64,000 nt of DNA, taken from the NCBI GenBank assembly GCA_934718135.1, contig CAKUZW010000001.1:491017-555016 (forward strand), read 5' to 3'. This document shows, piece by piece, positions 52,197 through 61,665 of this stretch (within the stretch, counting starts at the first letter, position 1; each line of letters opens with the position of its first letter). Both the position numbers and the translations under genes were made by a program. This DNA is from an uncultured Candidatus Melainabacteria bacterium. GTDB taxonomy: Bacteria; Cyanobacteriota; Vampirovibrionia; Gastranaerophilales; Gastranaerophilaceae. A model generated the notes under the pieces. It had not been told where the DNA came from. It made no database searches and saw only the letters and a program-made list of their open reading frames with translations.

Positions 52197-52328
52197 GAAC
52201 AAGAAATAAAACTGTTAACAACCTTAATCGGGGAGGGAACAATAAAACTGTAAAGAACTTATTGCCATTTCCCTTATTGTCTAAATTAATAACTTCTCAA
52301 ATTCCACGGTAAAGCTATAAATATGCAC

Positions 52329-55300
52329 TTATTTATATAATGCTAATTTTTTACCACAATCAACATTATTTTGTTTATACATACTTGTCACAAATTTCAT
52401 TGAAGGTTTGATATCATAGTTTCCGGTAAAAGACAATTTTGATTTATCCGGAACATGATAAAGAATTAATGTTGAATCTTCAACCGTAATCTTTCCGTTA
52501 TCACTACCACGTTTCAAGAAATATTTGCCGTCATGTTCATTTACATAGTACAAATCATTTGGATCTTTTGCGTTTACAAATATTGTATCGTTTTTCAAAC
52601 CGGTGATACCAACACCATTTGCACCATCTTCAAACACGGTATATTCATGCCCGTTGTTATCTTTTTGGGTTTCAAAGTTCAATTTGATTGAATCAAATGT
52701 TTGTTTTTCAGGGCTATAATAACGTTCATTATCACTATGGAGACCTGAAGTATTGAATATAGACAATGCCATTTTCCCGTCAGTGCTTTGTCTCAAAATC
52801 ACAGGACATTTAACTCCTTGTTCTGAAGTTTGTAATGGAAGAGTGAACGGAGCACCATTATTCAAAGCATTACATTTTGGATTTTTACGAATTGACATAA
52901 CTTCGTCAAATTCTTTTTTATGCTTATTAATAAATAATTTATACTTTGGACCTCCAACATCAATCCACTCGTCATGAATTCTTTGACGTCCTTGTAAATA
53001 CATATTTTTAGTTTTTGTATCATAACCTGTTGCTCCAACATCATCACCGTCAAATAATGTCGGCATTCCAGGAAGTGCAACCAAATATTTCATCATTCCT
53101 AACAATTTTGAAATTGCAGGATCTAATGCTTTTTCAAAAACGTCATCTTCAAATTTTGGACTCAATGCAGGCGGAAGATGTAGATTATACTTGCTTCTTG
53201 CCTGTTTAACAACCATTGCGATTGAAACATCATACGGTTTTATACCAAAAGCATCAGGATCAAATCTTCTACCCATAAATTTACCTTGGCTCAAATCAGA
53301 AACTGCCTGACTTAATGCCACAAATGCTTCTTGGAATTCAGCATCTGACATTTCGTGTTTTTTATCTTTGTAATCATTTAAAACATCAATAAATGCTTTT
53401 CTCAATGCGTAACCCATTGCAACTGCTTTTGGTGAAACTGCTGAAAAGTCATAATTGTTGACATCATGCGGATTTATATAATCAAAGAAATTATTTTTAA
53501 TCATTTTATAAGCTTTTAAACGATTATCATAATTATCAGGGTAGTTCAAATCCGTGTAGAACATACCCATATCCATAGCTGCACAATGTAAAGCTCTTGG
53601 TTTATCGTGGTTCCCGATAAATGTGTATGAGTATTCAATTGACGGCAATGAACCTGATTTCAAATAGTTGCCACCGCCAACCATTTTTTCAAATAAAAGT
53701 TTTTGTAAATAATCATTATCTTCCCAAGATGAACCGTCTTCAAAACATTTAGTAAACATTTTAGCAACATCTGTGAAGAAGTAAGAATAATTCGCAGTTG
53801 AAGTCATGCCTGTTTCTCGCTCAAACTTAGAAACGATGTCCGAATGTTTTGAGAATTTACCGGAATATCTTCCCAAACCTTTATCATAAAGAGAGTTTTC
53901 ATCCGTAACTTCTGCTACTAAGTAGGCATTTGGATTGTTTTGCAAAACCCCTTTGTTAAATTTTTTCCAGAAATTAATTACACTTTGCCAAGTATAATCA
54001 AAATTAGTATTTTCATTACGCAAAGCTTCAACATCCGCAATATCTTTAGTTGCGTCAATTCTCCAATCCAAGCCGGATTGAGTTTTATCAACAATTAAAT
54101 CAGCAAGTTCAAAAGCTTCAACACTTGTATCTTTAACAGATTTTACAATGCTGTCAACAATTTCACTCGTTGGAGAAAAATCAAGATTTTTCATTCCTTT
54201 TTTCATTGTAGAAATCAACATTTCTGCTTCATCTTTAGGAGAAGAAGGATTTGTAACCCCAACTCCTTGGAGTGATAATTGTTTTAGTGTTTTGTAATCG
54301 TAAGTAATTTCACCTGAAGTTTTATCAATAGCAACAGTCAAATCAGGTGCCAAAGACCGAATAACAGCATATTTAGCAATTTCAGGAGTTACAAGTGGTA
54401 ATACATATTTACCAAAATCAGTAACCTTATCTCCGTCAAACAGTTTGTTGTTTTCCGGCAATTCTGAATTCACAACCCCCAAAACTTTTTCTGCATAATC
54501 AAGCATTTCATGAGTATACAAATTATCCATTTTGTCATAAGTTTCTTTGTATTCTTTTAATAAATGCTTATTACCGTTTTTGTAAATATCATAACGAGGA
54601 ACTCCGATTTCTGCAGGAGTTGTAGCTCTTTTGGAAATCAAAGGAGAAGCCAATACTGAAACGATATTATCCCCAAATTCAAAAGAATCTAATGGCGTGT
54701 TCATCAAACCTTGTAAAATCTGTGATTTTTTATCTTCGTTAGACAATTTGCGTTTGCTTTGGTACATTCCATACAAAACATTTTCGACTTCGATTTTTGA
54801 AACGTCCTCAGGCAGGGTTTCAGGGAAAATTTTGCCATTTGATTTGCTTCTGATTGTATCGTAAACTTTTGAAGGATTATTCATGTCTAATCGTCTCAAT
54901 TTTTGAGCAATTGACAATCTCAAAATATCGTCTGTTTTCTTTGTCCAATATTGACCTGAAGTAACGGCATAATCTTGAACTTGAGAATTAGCACGCTCTA
55001 TTTTTGCCATTTCTTTAGCTTTATCATTCGGATCTTCAATATTTTTCAAAGCTTTTGTATCAGCGTTAGAAAATACAAAGTTTAACTTTGCAATATCAGG
55101 GTTCGCATCCCAAGTTTCAAAACCGCTTTCAAACTTTCCTTCCACTTCAAAGTTTTTGAATTTAGATACAATTCTAGCTGCTTTTGGAGAAGAAAGATCC
55201 AAAACTTCGTCTTTATAATTTGAAGAATTGTATTCATTCAATCGTTTTATATTGTCATTGTATTCTTCAGGATTGATTTCAAAAGCATACGGGAACACGG

Positions 55301-56510
55301 AATCATTGTGAGTATGAAGGTCATAAACATTTTCCGTGCTCATTTTTGAATAGGTTTTAATCAAAGACGTTGTGTCGTTTCGTTCAATATCGTTAACCAA
55401 TCTTGTATCGAAAAATTGAATATAGGTTGGTTTTTTAGGGTCATAACTCGGGTCATTCTTTGATTTTTTCTTAATTGAAACATGCCCGATTTTATCTTGA
55501 GAATAAATATACGGAGAGTTTACAACCTTGTGAGAGATATAATTTTTATTTTTAACAAATACACCCATTGATAAAGGGTTATCCTTCAATCCGGAAGCCC
55601 TAAACCAATTGAAATACGGAGAATCAGCACCCCATTTTAATAAGTGTTTGAAGTGAACTCCTTCCAAACCTTCATTGACAAAAGCACCGTCAGAAACGAA
55701 ATTCAAACCATGTGCAAACATTTTTCTTTGTAATGAAGCATAGTTATTGATGTTTCCTAAGGAACTTGCCATTTGCATACAGTTTTTGTTCCAATAAGCA
55801 TGAGAAGTAAAGTCATCATCCGTAAATACAGGAAGTGAAATTATTCTTCCATAGTTGTCGTATTCGCCGTTATCAACAGCATGCTCTAACCCTGCTAAAG
55901 TGCCTCCGAATTTGTTTGTTAAGGTTTTTATTCCGTTTTCGCCTCGTTTAGCAAGCTTTTCATCTCGAACGATAACATTTTGATCGTTATAAACATATCC
56001 GACTTTTTGCGAATCAATGATAACAAGTTTCATCGAACCGCCTTTTGATAGTCCTGATTTTGTCGGAATTGCAATGTTAAATACTGCTTTATTTCTATCG
56101 TCAGGATCGCTTGCTCCTGCTCTTTCATCTATTGAATCGCCGGCATCTATACGAATTCTTTGATATTTAGAATTTTTGTCAACTAAAACATAATGGTATG
56201 CAAACGGAGCGTTGTCATCAATACCAAAAGTACGGGCAAAATCAATTTTGTTAGCCCCGGGTTTCATTTTATACATTGTAGAAGAGTCAAAACGATTAGT
56301 TGCTCTGCCTTTTGTAAAATAATTATTATATTTATCCTTATCCAGTTTATAGACTTCTAAATAGCAATCGTCCCTATTTTCATCATAAGGATAAGAAAAT
56401 TCATATTCTTTAAAACCGTCATCAGACTTGGTTTGTTTAATCCCTTGGAAAGCTACAGAACTGTTATTCTGAACTTTTTTCTCCTTAAAAAAATCAAAAC
56501 TTACTTTCAC
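52329..56510 (-). CDS. Giant GH13-like glycoside hydrolase
   Basis: A 1393-aa cytoplasmic protein with an alpha-amylase-type (GH13) catalytic framework split by long insertions. Region-I-like HGLNFVSDGAFVNEG lies near residue 270, a region-IV-like FIGNHDKPRAL near 967, and LPGMPTLFDGDDVGATGYD (as in 'PG(I/M)PxLxxGDE') near 1147; a C-terminal beta domain follows. A beta-rich N-terminal domain of about 200 residues precedes it. No signal peptide. I choose GTG 56510, six bases from AAGGAG; an ATG 21 bases earlier overlaps a TATAAT box. The catalytic nucleophile and acid are not obvious by eye, so activity is unproven. Confidence 0.8.
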   Translation of the reverse strand: MKVSFDFFKEKKVQNNSSVAFQGIKQTKSDDGFKEYEFSYPYDENRDDCYLEVYKLDKDKYNNYFTKGRATNRFDSSTMYKMKPGANKIDFARTFGIDDNAPFAYHYVLVDKNSKYQRIRIDAGDSIDERAGASDPDDRNKAVFNIAIPTKSGLSKGGSMKLVIIDSQKVGYVYNDQNVIVRDEKLAKRGENGIKTLTNKFGGTLAGLEHAVDNGEYDNYGRIISLPVFTDDDFTSHAYWNKNCMQMASSLGNINNYASLQRKMFAHGLNFVSDGAFVNEGLEGVHFKHLLKWGADSPYFNWFRASGLKDNPLSMGVFVKNKNYISHKVVNSPYIYSQDKIGHVSIKKKSKNDPSYDPKKPTYIQFFDTRLVNDIERNDTTSLIKTYSKMSTENVYDLHTHNDSVFPYAFEINPEEYNDNIKRLNEYNSSNYKDEVLDLSSPKAARIVSKFKNFEVEGKFESGFETWDANPDIAKLNFVFSNADTKALKNIEDPNDKAKEMAKIERANSQVQDYAVTSGQYWTKKTDDILRLSIAQKLRRLDMNNPSKVYDTIRSKSNGKIFPETLPEDVSKIEVENVLYGMYQSKRKLSNEDKKSQILQGLMNTPLDSFEFGDNIVSVLASPLISKRATTPAEIGVPRYDIYKNGNKHLLKEYKETYDKMDNLYTHEMLDYAEKVLGVVNSELPENNKLFDGDKVTDFGKYVLPLVTPEIAKYAVIRSLAPDLTVAIDKTSGEITYDYKTLKQLSLQGVGVTNPSSPKDEAEMLISTMKKGMKNLDFSPTSEIVDSIVKSVKDTSVEAFELADLIVDKTQSGLDWRIDATKDIADVEALRNENTNFDYTWQSVINFWKKFNKGVLQNNPNAYLVAEVTDENSLYDKGLGRYSGKFSKHSDIVSKFERETGMTSTANYSYFFTDVAKMFTKCFEDGSSWEDNDYLQKLLFEKMVGGGNYLKSGSLPSIEYSYTFIGNHDKPRALHCAAMDMGMFYTDLNYPDNYDNRLKAYKMIKNNFFDYINPHDVNNYDFSAVSPKAVAMGYALRKAFIDVLNDYKDKKHEMSDAEFQEAFVALSQAVSDLSQGKFMGRRFDPDAFGIKPYDVSIAMVVKQARSKYNLHLPPALSPKFEDDVFEKALDPAISKLLGMMKYLVALPGMPTLFDGDDVGATGYDTKTKNMYLQGRQRIHDEWIDVGGPKYKLFINKHKKEFDEVMSIRKNPKCNALNNGAPFTLPLQTSEQGVKCPVILRQSTDGKMALSIFNTSGLHSDNERYYSPEKQTFDSIKLNFETQKDNNGHEYTVFEDGANGVGITGLKNDTIFVNAKDPNDLYYVNEHDGKYFLKRGSDNGKITVEDSTLILYHVPDKSKLSFTGNYDIKPSMKFVTSMYKQNNVDCGKKLALYK

Positions 56511-56540
56511 ACAACACTCCTTAGTGTCCATTATAACAAT
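56511..56540 (-). promoter_or_regulatory. Start signals of the GH13-like gene
   Basis: Minus strand TATAAT (56530-56535) and AAGGAG (56517-56522) six bases from GTG 56510. The -10 box overlaps an in-frame ATG at 56531, which argues against that ATG as the start. Confidence 0.5.
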
Positions 56541-56685
56541 CCTAAAGAAAAATTTTTGTCACATGAATAATCTTTATTAAGAAATTTTTACAATACTGCT
56601 AAATTATTCGTTATTCGTTTTGTTTTAACTATAATTAGGAGTGTAGCAAATACAATTATTTATTGTATAAACTAAGGAGAAAAGA

Positions 56686-57954
56686 ATGCTGATGACAGAA
56701 ATTAAGTGTGATATAAAAGATATCAATTTAGCAGAACAAGGGAAAAATCAAATTGATTGGGCATTTAAAGATATGCCTGTTTTGAAAAAAATCAGAGAAA
56801 GATTTATAAAAGAGCAACCATTTAAAGGGTTAAGATTGTCTGCCTGTGTTCACGTAACAAAAGAAACCGCAGCACTATGTACAGTAATGCAAGCAGGTGG
56901 AGCAGATGCAGTTTTGGTTGCGTCTAACCCGTTATCAACCCAAGATGATGTAGCCGCAGCATTGGTAAAACATTACAACATTCCTGTTTACGCCGTTGCA
57001 GGAGAAACTGTTGAACAATATAAACAACATATTCAAGAGGCAATTGGACATAATCCTGATATTATTATTGATGACGGATGTGACATGGTTTCAACAATTC
57101 ATGCTCAAAGACCTGACTTAATCTCTAAAATTATTGGTTCTACAGAAGAAACAACAACAGGTATCATAAGACTTCAAGCAATGGAAAAACAAGGAACTTT
57201 AGGATTTCCGGCAGTTGGAGTTAATACAAGTTTGACAAAACACTTATATGACAACCGTTACGGAACAGGTCAAAGCTCTTTTGACGGAGTTTTGAGAGCT
57301 GCAAATATTCTTATTGCAGGTAAAACCGTTGTAGTTTCAGGTTACGGTTGGTGCGGAAAAGGTGTAGCATTAAGAGCTAAAGCCTTAGGTGCAAATGTTA
57401 TTGTTTGCGAAGTTGACCCTCTTAAAGCTTTAGAAGCTGCTATGGAAGGTTACAGAGTTATGCCTATTGAAAAAGCCGCTTTAGAAGGTGATTTGTTCTT
57501 AACAGTAACAGGTGACAAACACGTAATTGATGTAAAACATCTTTTAACAATGAAAGACGGTGCTTTTGTTGGTAACGTTGGACACTTCGATTGGGAAGTA
57601 AATGTTGGTGATTTAAAAGCTTATACTAAAGAAATCAAACAAATCAGACCAAGTTTAGAAGAATATGTTCTAAATAACGGTAAATCAATTTACGTATTAG
57701 CAGAAGGCAGATTAGTTAACCTTGTAGCTGCAGAAGGACATCCTGCCAGTGTTATGGATATGAGTTTCGCAAACCAAGCACTTGGTATTGAATTCCTTGT
57801 TAAAAACAAAGGTAAATTGGAAAACAAATTATACACTCTTCCTCACGAAGTTGATGTTAAGATTGCAGAACTTAAACTTCAATCAATGGGAATCGAAATT
57901 GATACTCTAACTAAAGAACAAGAAGAATATCTAAATAGTTGGAATATTGATTAG
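56686..57954 (+). CDS. ahcY: Adenosylhomocysteinase
   Basis: Splits S-adenosylhomocysteine to adenosine and homocysteine, keeping methylation reactions running; NAD+ is bound. 422 aa. RLSACVHVTKETAALCTVMQ, ASNPLSTQDDVAAAL, DDGCDMVSTIH, the NAD motif VVVSGYGWCGKGVALRAK and GHFDWEVNV are conserved. AAGGAGAAAAGA six bases before ATG 56686. Divergent from the GH13-like gene; own terminator follows. No SAM or SAH riboswitch seen upstream. Confidence 0.97.
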   Translation: MLMTEIKCDIKDINLAEQGKNQIDWAFKDMPVLKKIRERFIKEQPFKGLRLSACVHVTKETAALCTVMQAGGADAVLVASNPLSTQDDVAAALVKHYNIPVYAVAGETVEQYKQHIQEAIGHNPDIIIDDGCDMVSTIHAQRPDLISKIIGSTEETTTGIIRLQAMEKQGTLGFPAVGVNTSLTKHLYDNRYGTGQSSFDGVLRAANILIAGKTVVVSGYGWCGKGVALRAKALGANVIVCEVDPLKALEAAMEGYRVMPIEKAALEGDLFLTVTGDKHVIDVKHLLTMKDGAFVGNVGHFDWEVNVGDLKAYTKEIKQIRPSLEEYVLNNGKSIYVLAEGRLVNLVAAEGHPASVMDMSFANQALGIEFLVKNKGKLENKLYTLPHEVDVKIAELKLQSMGIEIDTLTKEQEEYLNSWNID

Positions 57955-57976
57955 TTAAATTTCAACTCCGAATAAT

Positions 57977-58012
57977 AAGTGGCGGATTTTTTAATAAAAA
58001 ATCCGCCACTTT
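57977..58012. terminator. Terminator of ahcY
   Basis: AAGTGGCGGATTTTTTA and its complement around a two-base loop; shared by the convergent DUF475 gene. Confidence 0.85.
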
Positions 58013-58031
58013 GATATAAAAACTAAAAATA

Positions 58032-59078
58032 CTATTTTTCTGCTGCAACTTTTTTATTATGAATAATTGAAGAAATTAAAGCTGCGACAATGAAGAATAA
58101 ACCAATTCCGCCTGTAACAATTTCCGGAACTTCTTTTGTTGTTGTAATAAGCATAATTATTGCTAAAGCTCCGATTGCCCAATGGGCACCGTGTTCAAGA
58201 TATAAGAATTGTGCTAAAGTTTTCTTTTCTACAAGCATTATGGTTAAAGATCTTACAAACATTGCTCCGATTGCAAGACCAATAGTGATAATAATTACAT
58301 CGTTACTTAATGCAAATGCTCCGAGTACTCCGTCTAAAGAGAATGAAGCATCAATCAATTCCAAGTAGATGAAACTGATTAGTCCTGTACATTTGATTGT
58401 ATTTGTTGCACATTGAGCCATACGCATTTCTTCGTGTTTTTCTAAGAAATGAGAAATTCCGTCAATTGCCAGATATGTGATAATTCCCGCCATTCCGGAA
58501 ATCATAACGGGGATTTTTTGCTCGTCAGGCATGTAGTTTTGCATAAATATAATTATTGATAAACAAATAATTATTTCTATTCCTCGTATATGATCTAAAT
58601 GAGAAAGAGGTTTTTCGATACAAGAAATCCAATGAACCTCTTTTTCGTGATTGAAGAAATAATTTAGGAATAGCATTATCAAAAACATTCCGCCAAAAGT
58701 TACGATTGGGGCATGCGTAGCTTGTAAATATTGTGCATATTTTTGAGAATCGTTTAATGCAATGTTTGTAACTTCCATTATATTTAACTTTGCAAAAATA
58801 GAAACGACTAAAATCGGGAATAAAAATCGCATTCCAAATACTGCAATTGCGATACCCCAAGTTAAAAAGCGGTGACGCCAAGCTTCGGACATTCTTTCTA
58901 ATTTCATTGCGTTAACAACCGCGTTGTCAAAAGATAAACTTGTTTCTAAGATAGCTAAAATACACACAACGAATAAACAAACGAGGCCTGAACCGCTGTG
59001 AACATGTTCACCCCAAAGGTAGGCCATAATCAAGCCAAAAATCGTAATTAAATACGAACCTAAAAAATACTTATGCAT
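58032..59078 (-). CDS. DUF475/TerC-like membrane protein
   Basis: A 348-aa membrane protein with eight or nine hydrophobic segments. LETSLSFDNAVVNAMKLE and LELIDASFSLDGVLGAFALS are the paired acidic motifs of the TerC superfamily, here in the DUF475 arrangement. Relatives include manganese exporters and tellurium-resistance-linked TerC, so a metal export role is likely but not proven. Monocistronic; no tellurium cluster nearby. TTGGG..CATGAA start is unremarkable. Confidence 0.85.
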   Translation of the reverse strand: MHKYFLGSYLITIFGLIMAYLWGEHVHSGSGLVCLFVVCILAILETSLSFDNAVVNAMKLERMSEAWRHRFLTWGIAIAVFGMRFLFPILVVSIFAKLNIMEVTNIALNDSQKYAQYLQATHAPIVTFGGMFLIMLFLNYFFNHEKEVHWISCIEKPLSHLDHIRGIEIIICLSIIIFMQNYMPDEQKIPVMISGMAGIITYLAIDGISHFLEKHEEMRMAQCATNTIKCTGLISFIYLELIDASFSLDGVLGAFALSNDVIIITIGLAIGAMFVRSLTIMLVEKKTLAQFLYLEHGAHWAIGALAIIMLITTTKEVPEIVTGGIGLFFIVAALISSIIHNKKVAAEK

Positions 59079-59199
59079 AAAACCTCACTTTCTGTTATAT
59101 TTGCTTTACACAATAATAACGAAAAATGCTTAGAGTTATATCATTTAAAAATATTAAATACGACATTGCTATGAATTCATGTCATTGTGAGGAGAAATT

Positions 59200-59490
59200 T
59201 TAAGTAATTTTTTCGTATAAGTCATCCCAATTGGGATTAAATTCTTTTATCAAGATATCTTTCTTTTTTCTTGAATAATTTTTTATTTGTTTTTCTCTTT
59301 CGATTGCGGTTTCCACATCTGCCGTTTGTTCAAAATAAATTAACTTATCAATATTATATCGTTTTGTGAAACCTTCAACAAGTTTATTTTTATGTTCGTA
59401 TACTCTACGAATTAGATTGTTTGTAACTCCAACATAAAGAGTTGTATTAGATTTGTTCGCAAGAATATAAATAAAAAATGAATGAGTCAT
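59200..59490 (-). CDS. GIY-YIG domain protein
   Basis: A 96-aa protein consisting of one GIY-YIG endonuclease-like domain: FIYILANKSNTTLYVGVTNN (GIY- and YIG-equivalent strands), then RRVYEHKNK with catalytic Arg/His and the AIEREKQIKNYSRKKKDILI end. Resembles the UPF0213/YhbQ group. I use ATG 59490; the longer frame upstream runs into repeat DNA. It sits directly at the edge of the repeat array at 59540-60020. Confidence 0.85.
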   Translation of the reverse strand: MTHSFFIYILANKSNTTLYVGVTNNLIRRVYEHKNKLVEGFTKRYNIDKLIYFEQTADVETAIEREKQIKNYSRKKKDILIKEFNPNWDDLYEKIT

Positions 59491-59539
59491 AAAAATAAAG
59501 TAACACAAAATTAATAAGATATACTCTATCAATATAATA

Positions 59540-60020
59540 TAAAGACATGTCATTACGAGGAACAATGTTGAGTAAGTAGAATAGAAGCTTGTACGAAGTG
59601 ACGTAGTAATCCCAAACAAATTATGCAATAGTGAAACTTGTTAGGGATTGCGACACTGGAGACTATTTCCTAATTTGCATAATCTCTTCTATAAACCCGT
59701 TCGCAATGACATGGGATTTTAAGGGAATAAGGAAAAGGGAAATAAGTTCGTTACAAATGATATTATACATGTCATTACGAGGAAAACGAACCGAGCAGAG
59801 TGCGGAGCTGTCTGCCAAAACGATAGGCTGTCCGCAGGACATATTTGGCAGACACGGAGTCACGTTTATGGCGAGGTGAAGTGTCAGGCAGAAAGACGAA
59901 GTGACGTAGTAATCCCAAACAAATTATGCAATAGTGAAACTTGTCAGGGATTGCGACACTGGAGATTATTGCCTAATTTGCATAATTTCTTCTATAAACC
60001 CGTTCGCAATGACATGAATT
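59540..60020. repeat. Array of dispersed repeats
   Basis: Two long units end in the same sequence: TAATCCCAAACAAATTATGC, GTGAAACTTG, GGGATTGCGACACTGGAGA, CCCGTTCGCAATGACATG (59605-59712 and 59910-60015). Between them lies a GC-richer piece with mirror GTCTGCCAAA / TTTGGCAGAC arms (about 59810-59855) and the purine-rich unit (59720-59745). The ORFs crossing this region are repeat-derived. The rest of the 940-base gap to 60431 has a GCCCTCA-TGTTT-TGAGGGC hairpin at 60272-60290 and no gene. Confidence 0.75.
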
Positions 60021-60346
60021 ATTTATATTAACAAAACTTCACAAAATCCACCAAAGCCTAACAATGTTTACAATAATTAACAAACCTTGAACCCCAATAA
60101 TAATCAATTATTCAGCCATTCTTCAAAACAAAATCTAATCCTAAAGTATTAATTTTAAAAGATTAATGTTATTTAGCTAATTATTTTGGGTTTAGTAAAA
60201 TTGTAAAGCGAGAAATCAGAGGATAAGATTTTTGAATATAAAATATCGGTTGAACACGGAATAAAAAGTTTGCCCTCATGTTTTGAGGGCTCCAACCCCA
60301 AAAAACGGTGAAAAAGGGGTATTTAAACAAAAAATCATACAAACGG

Positions 60347-60375
60347 TTGACAGACATTGAAAAAAATAGTAATAT
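60347..60375 (+). promoter_or_regulatory. Promoter of the major pilin-like gene
   Basis: TTGACA (60347-60352), 17-base spacer, TAATAT (60370-60375). The perfect -35 is the best vegetative promoter in the window. Confidence 0.65.
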
Positions 60376-60431
60376 AATCGTTATGTAAAGCGTATGTTAT
60401 AGTTTTATTTTAAAAGAAAGGTGAAAAGATT

Positions 60432-61223
60432 ATGACAAAAAGATTCGGTTTTACTTTGGCAGAAGTTTTAATCACATTAGGTATTATCGGTGTAGTTGCT
60501 GCTATGACTATCCCAACATTGATTTCTAACACTAACGGTGCAAAATTCAGATCTCAATTCAAAAAAACATTGTCAACATTGAACCAAGCAGGTTTGATGT
60601 CACAAGCTCAATATGACTTTGACTATGCAGGTACTACAGCAAAATGTTCAGATGCAGTTGGTGCAACTGCTGATGCTGCTGGTAAAACTTATGAGGGGCA
60701 CCATCCTGATTCAGTAATGTCATTCTGTTCAATCTTGAACGGTACTTTGACTGGTCAAACATTATATCATACTCTAGTAGGAGATAGTGGTATCAAACGT
60801 AATAACAATGGTACTGCAACAAATTATGCAATCGTAGGTACTCGTTCTGCAGCTATTCCTGATACTTATACTGGTTATGTAGCATATACACTAGCTGATG
60901 GTTCAATTGTTGCATTTAATCCTGATGCTACAGGTTGTGAATTACCGGTTGGTGTACAATTAACTGATGGTGTTTTAGATGGCTCTTCAGCTGATGCAAA
61001 CTTATCTTCTTGTTTAGGTCTTATTGATGTAAACGGTGCTACATTACCTAACAAAGAAGTTACTTGTTCAGATGGTACAGCTACAGGTTTGACAGTACAA
61101 ACTCCATGTGCAGTTAAAAACGATGCTAACCACATGACAGATGTATTCCCTGTAGTATTCCACGATGCAACAGTAGAACCTGCTTCTAACGCAGCTAAAT
61201 ACGTCTTAACAACTTCTAAATAG
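60432..61223 (+). CDS. Major pilin-like prepilin
   Basis: A 263-aa prepilin with a short classical leader: MTKRFG|FTLAEVLITLGIIGV (cleavage after G6, Glu +5). The mature protein is Thr/Ala/Gly-rich with three or four Cys pairs (AKCSDA, FCSIL, GCELPV, SSCLGL, VTCSDG, TPCAV) and LIDVNGATLPN. Codon use is more C-ending at abundant positions (AAC, GCT) than in neighbours, and it has a consensus -35, AAAGAAAGGTGAAAAG, and a terminator, all signs of high expression. It is probably the main subunit of the fibre in which the longer-leader paralogues are minor parts. Inferred. Confidence 0.88.
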   Translation: MTKRFGFTLAEVLITLGIIGVVAAMTIPTLISNTNGAKFRSQFKKTLSTLNQAGLMSQAQYDFDYAGTTAKCSDAVGATADAAGKTYEGHHPDSVMSFCSILNGTLTGQTLYHTLVGDSGIKRNNNGTATNYAIVGTRSAAIPDTYTGYVAYTLADGSIVAFNPDATGCELPVGVQLTDGVLDGSSADANLSSCLGLIDVNGATLPNKEVTCSDGTATGLTVQTPCAVKNDANHMTDVFPVVFHDATVEPASNAAKYVLTTSK

Positions 61224-61278
61224 TTGATAGTATAGGACAATTGACTTGCGGTGACAAGCTCAATATCTGAAAATATTT

Positions 61279-61320
61279 AAACCCCACAAGAGGATTTTCC
61301 CCACCGTGGGGTTTTGTTTT
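61279..61320 (+). terminator. Terminator of the major pilin-like gene
   Basis: AAACCCCAC, loop, GTGGGGTTTTG and a further T run. Confidence 0.75.
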
Positions 61321-61329
61321 ACTTGCTTC

Positions 61330-61656
61330 ATGATTTGGTTCTATCAAATGGATAGACTCTGAATCAAGTTCAGAGTGACATTTTTAAAGTTTTTGAGCCC
61401 GTGTCATTCTGAAAGCTTAGAAAATTTATACGAAGAATGAGTATAAAATTTTCAAGTTATTCAGAATCTATCAATGTTTATTTATTAAACAGCAGGTTGC
61501 ATCATGATTTGGTTATATCAAATGGATAGACTCTGAATCAAGTTCAGAGTGACATTTTTAAAGTTCTTAAGCCTATGTCATTCTGAAAACTTAGAAAATT
61601 TATACGAAGAATGAGTATAAAATTTTCAAGTTATTCAGAATCTATCAATGTTTATT
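61330..61656 (+). repeat. Tandem 172-base repeat
   Basis: Two near-identical copies (61330-61484 and 61502-61656): TGATTTGGTT, AATGGATAGACTCTGAATC, AGTTCAGAGTGACATTTT, GTCATTCTGAAA, then AAAATTTATACGAAG...GTATAAAATTTTC and TTATTCAGAATCTATCAATG. Several inverted repeats make each copy fold into two hairpins. A further reverse copy of the second half is at 1494-1569. This fills the gap between the pilin gene and the gtrA-like gene. Confidence 0.85.
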
Positions 61657-61665
61657 TTTATTACC

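Noticed and set aside
56540..56685. SAM or SAH riboswitch upstream of ahcY
   Set aside because: Only about 150 A/T-rich bases without conserved riboswitch motifs or a terminator.
58525..58881. 118-codon minus-strand frame inside the DUF475 gene
   Set aside because: Out-of-frame shadow of the membrane protein gene on the same strand, with no start signal.
59631..59879. 82-codon plus-strand frame in the repeat array
   Set aside because: Repeat-derived; the codons do not show selection and the same units occur in other frames at other loci.
59540..60020. CRISPR array
   Set aside because: Units are unequal in length and orientation, there are no uniform spacers, and no cas genes are present.
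61330..61656. Insertion sequence
   Set aside because: No transposase frame, and no target-site duplication is visible; called a non-coding repeat.
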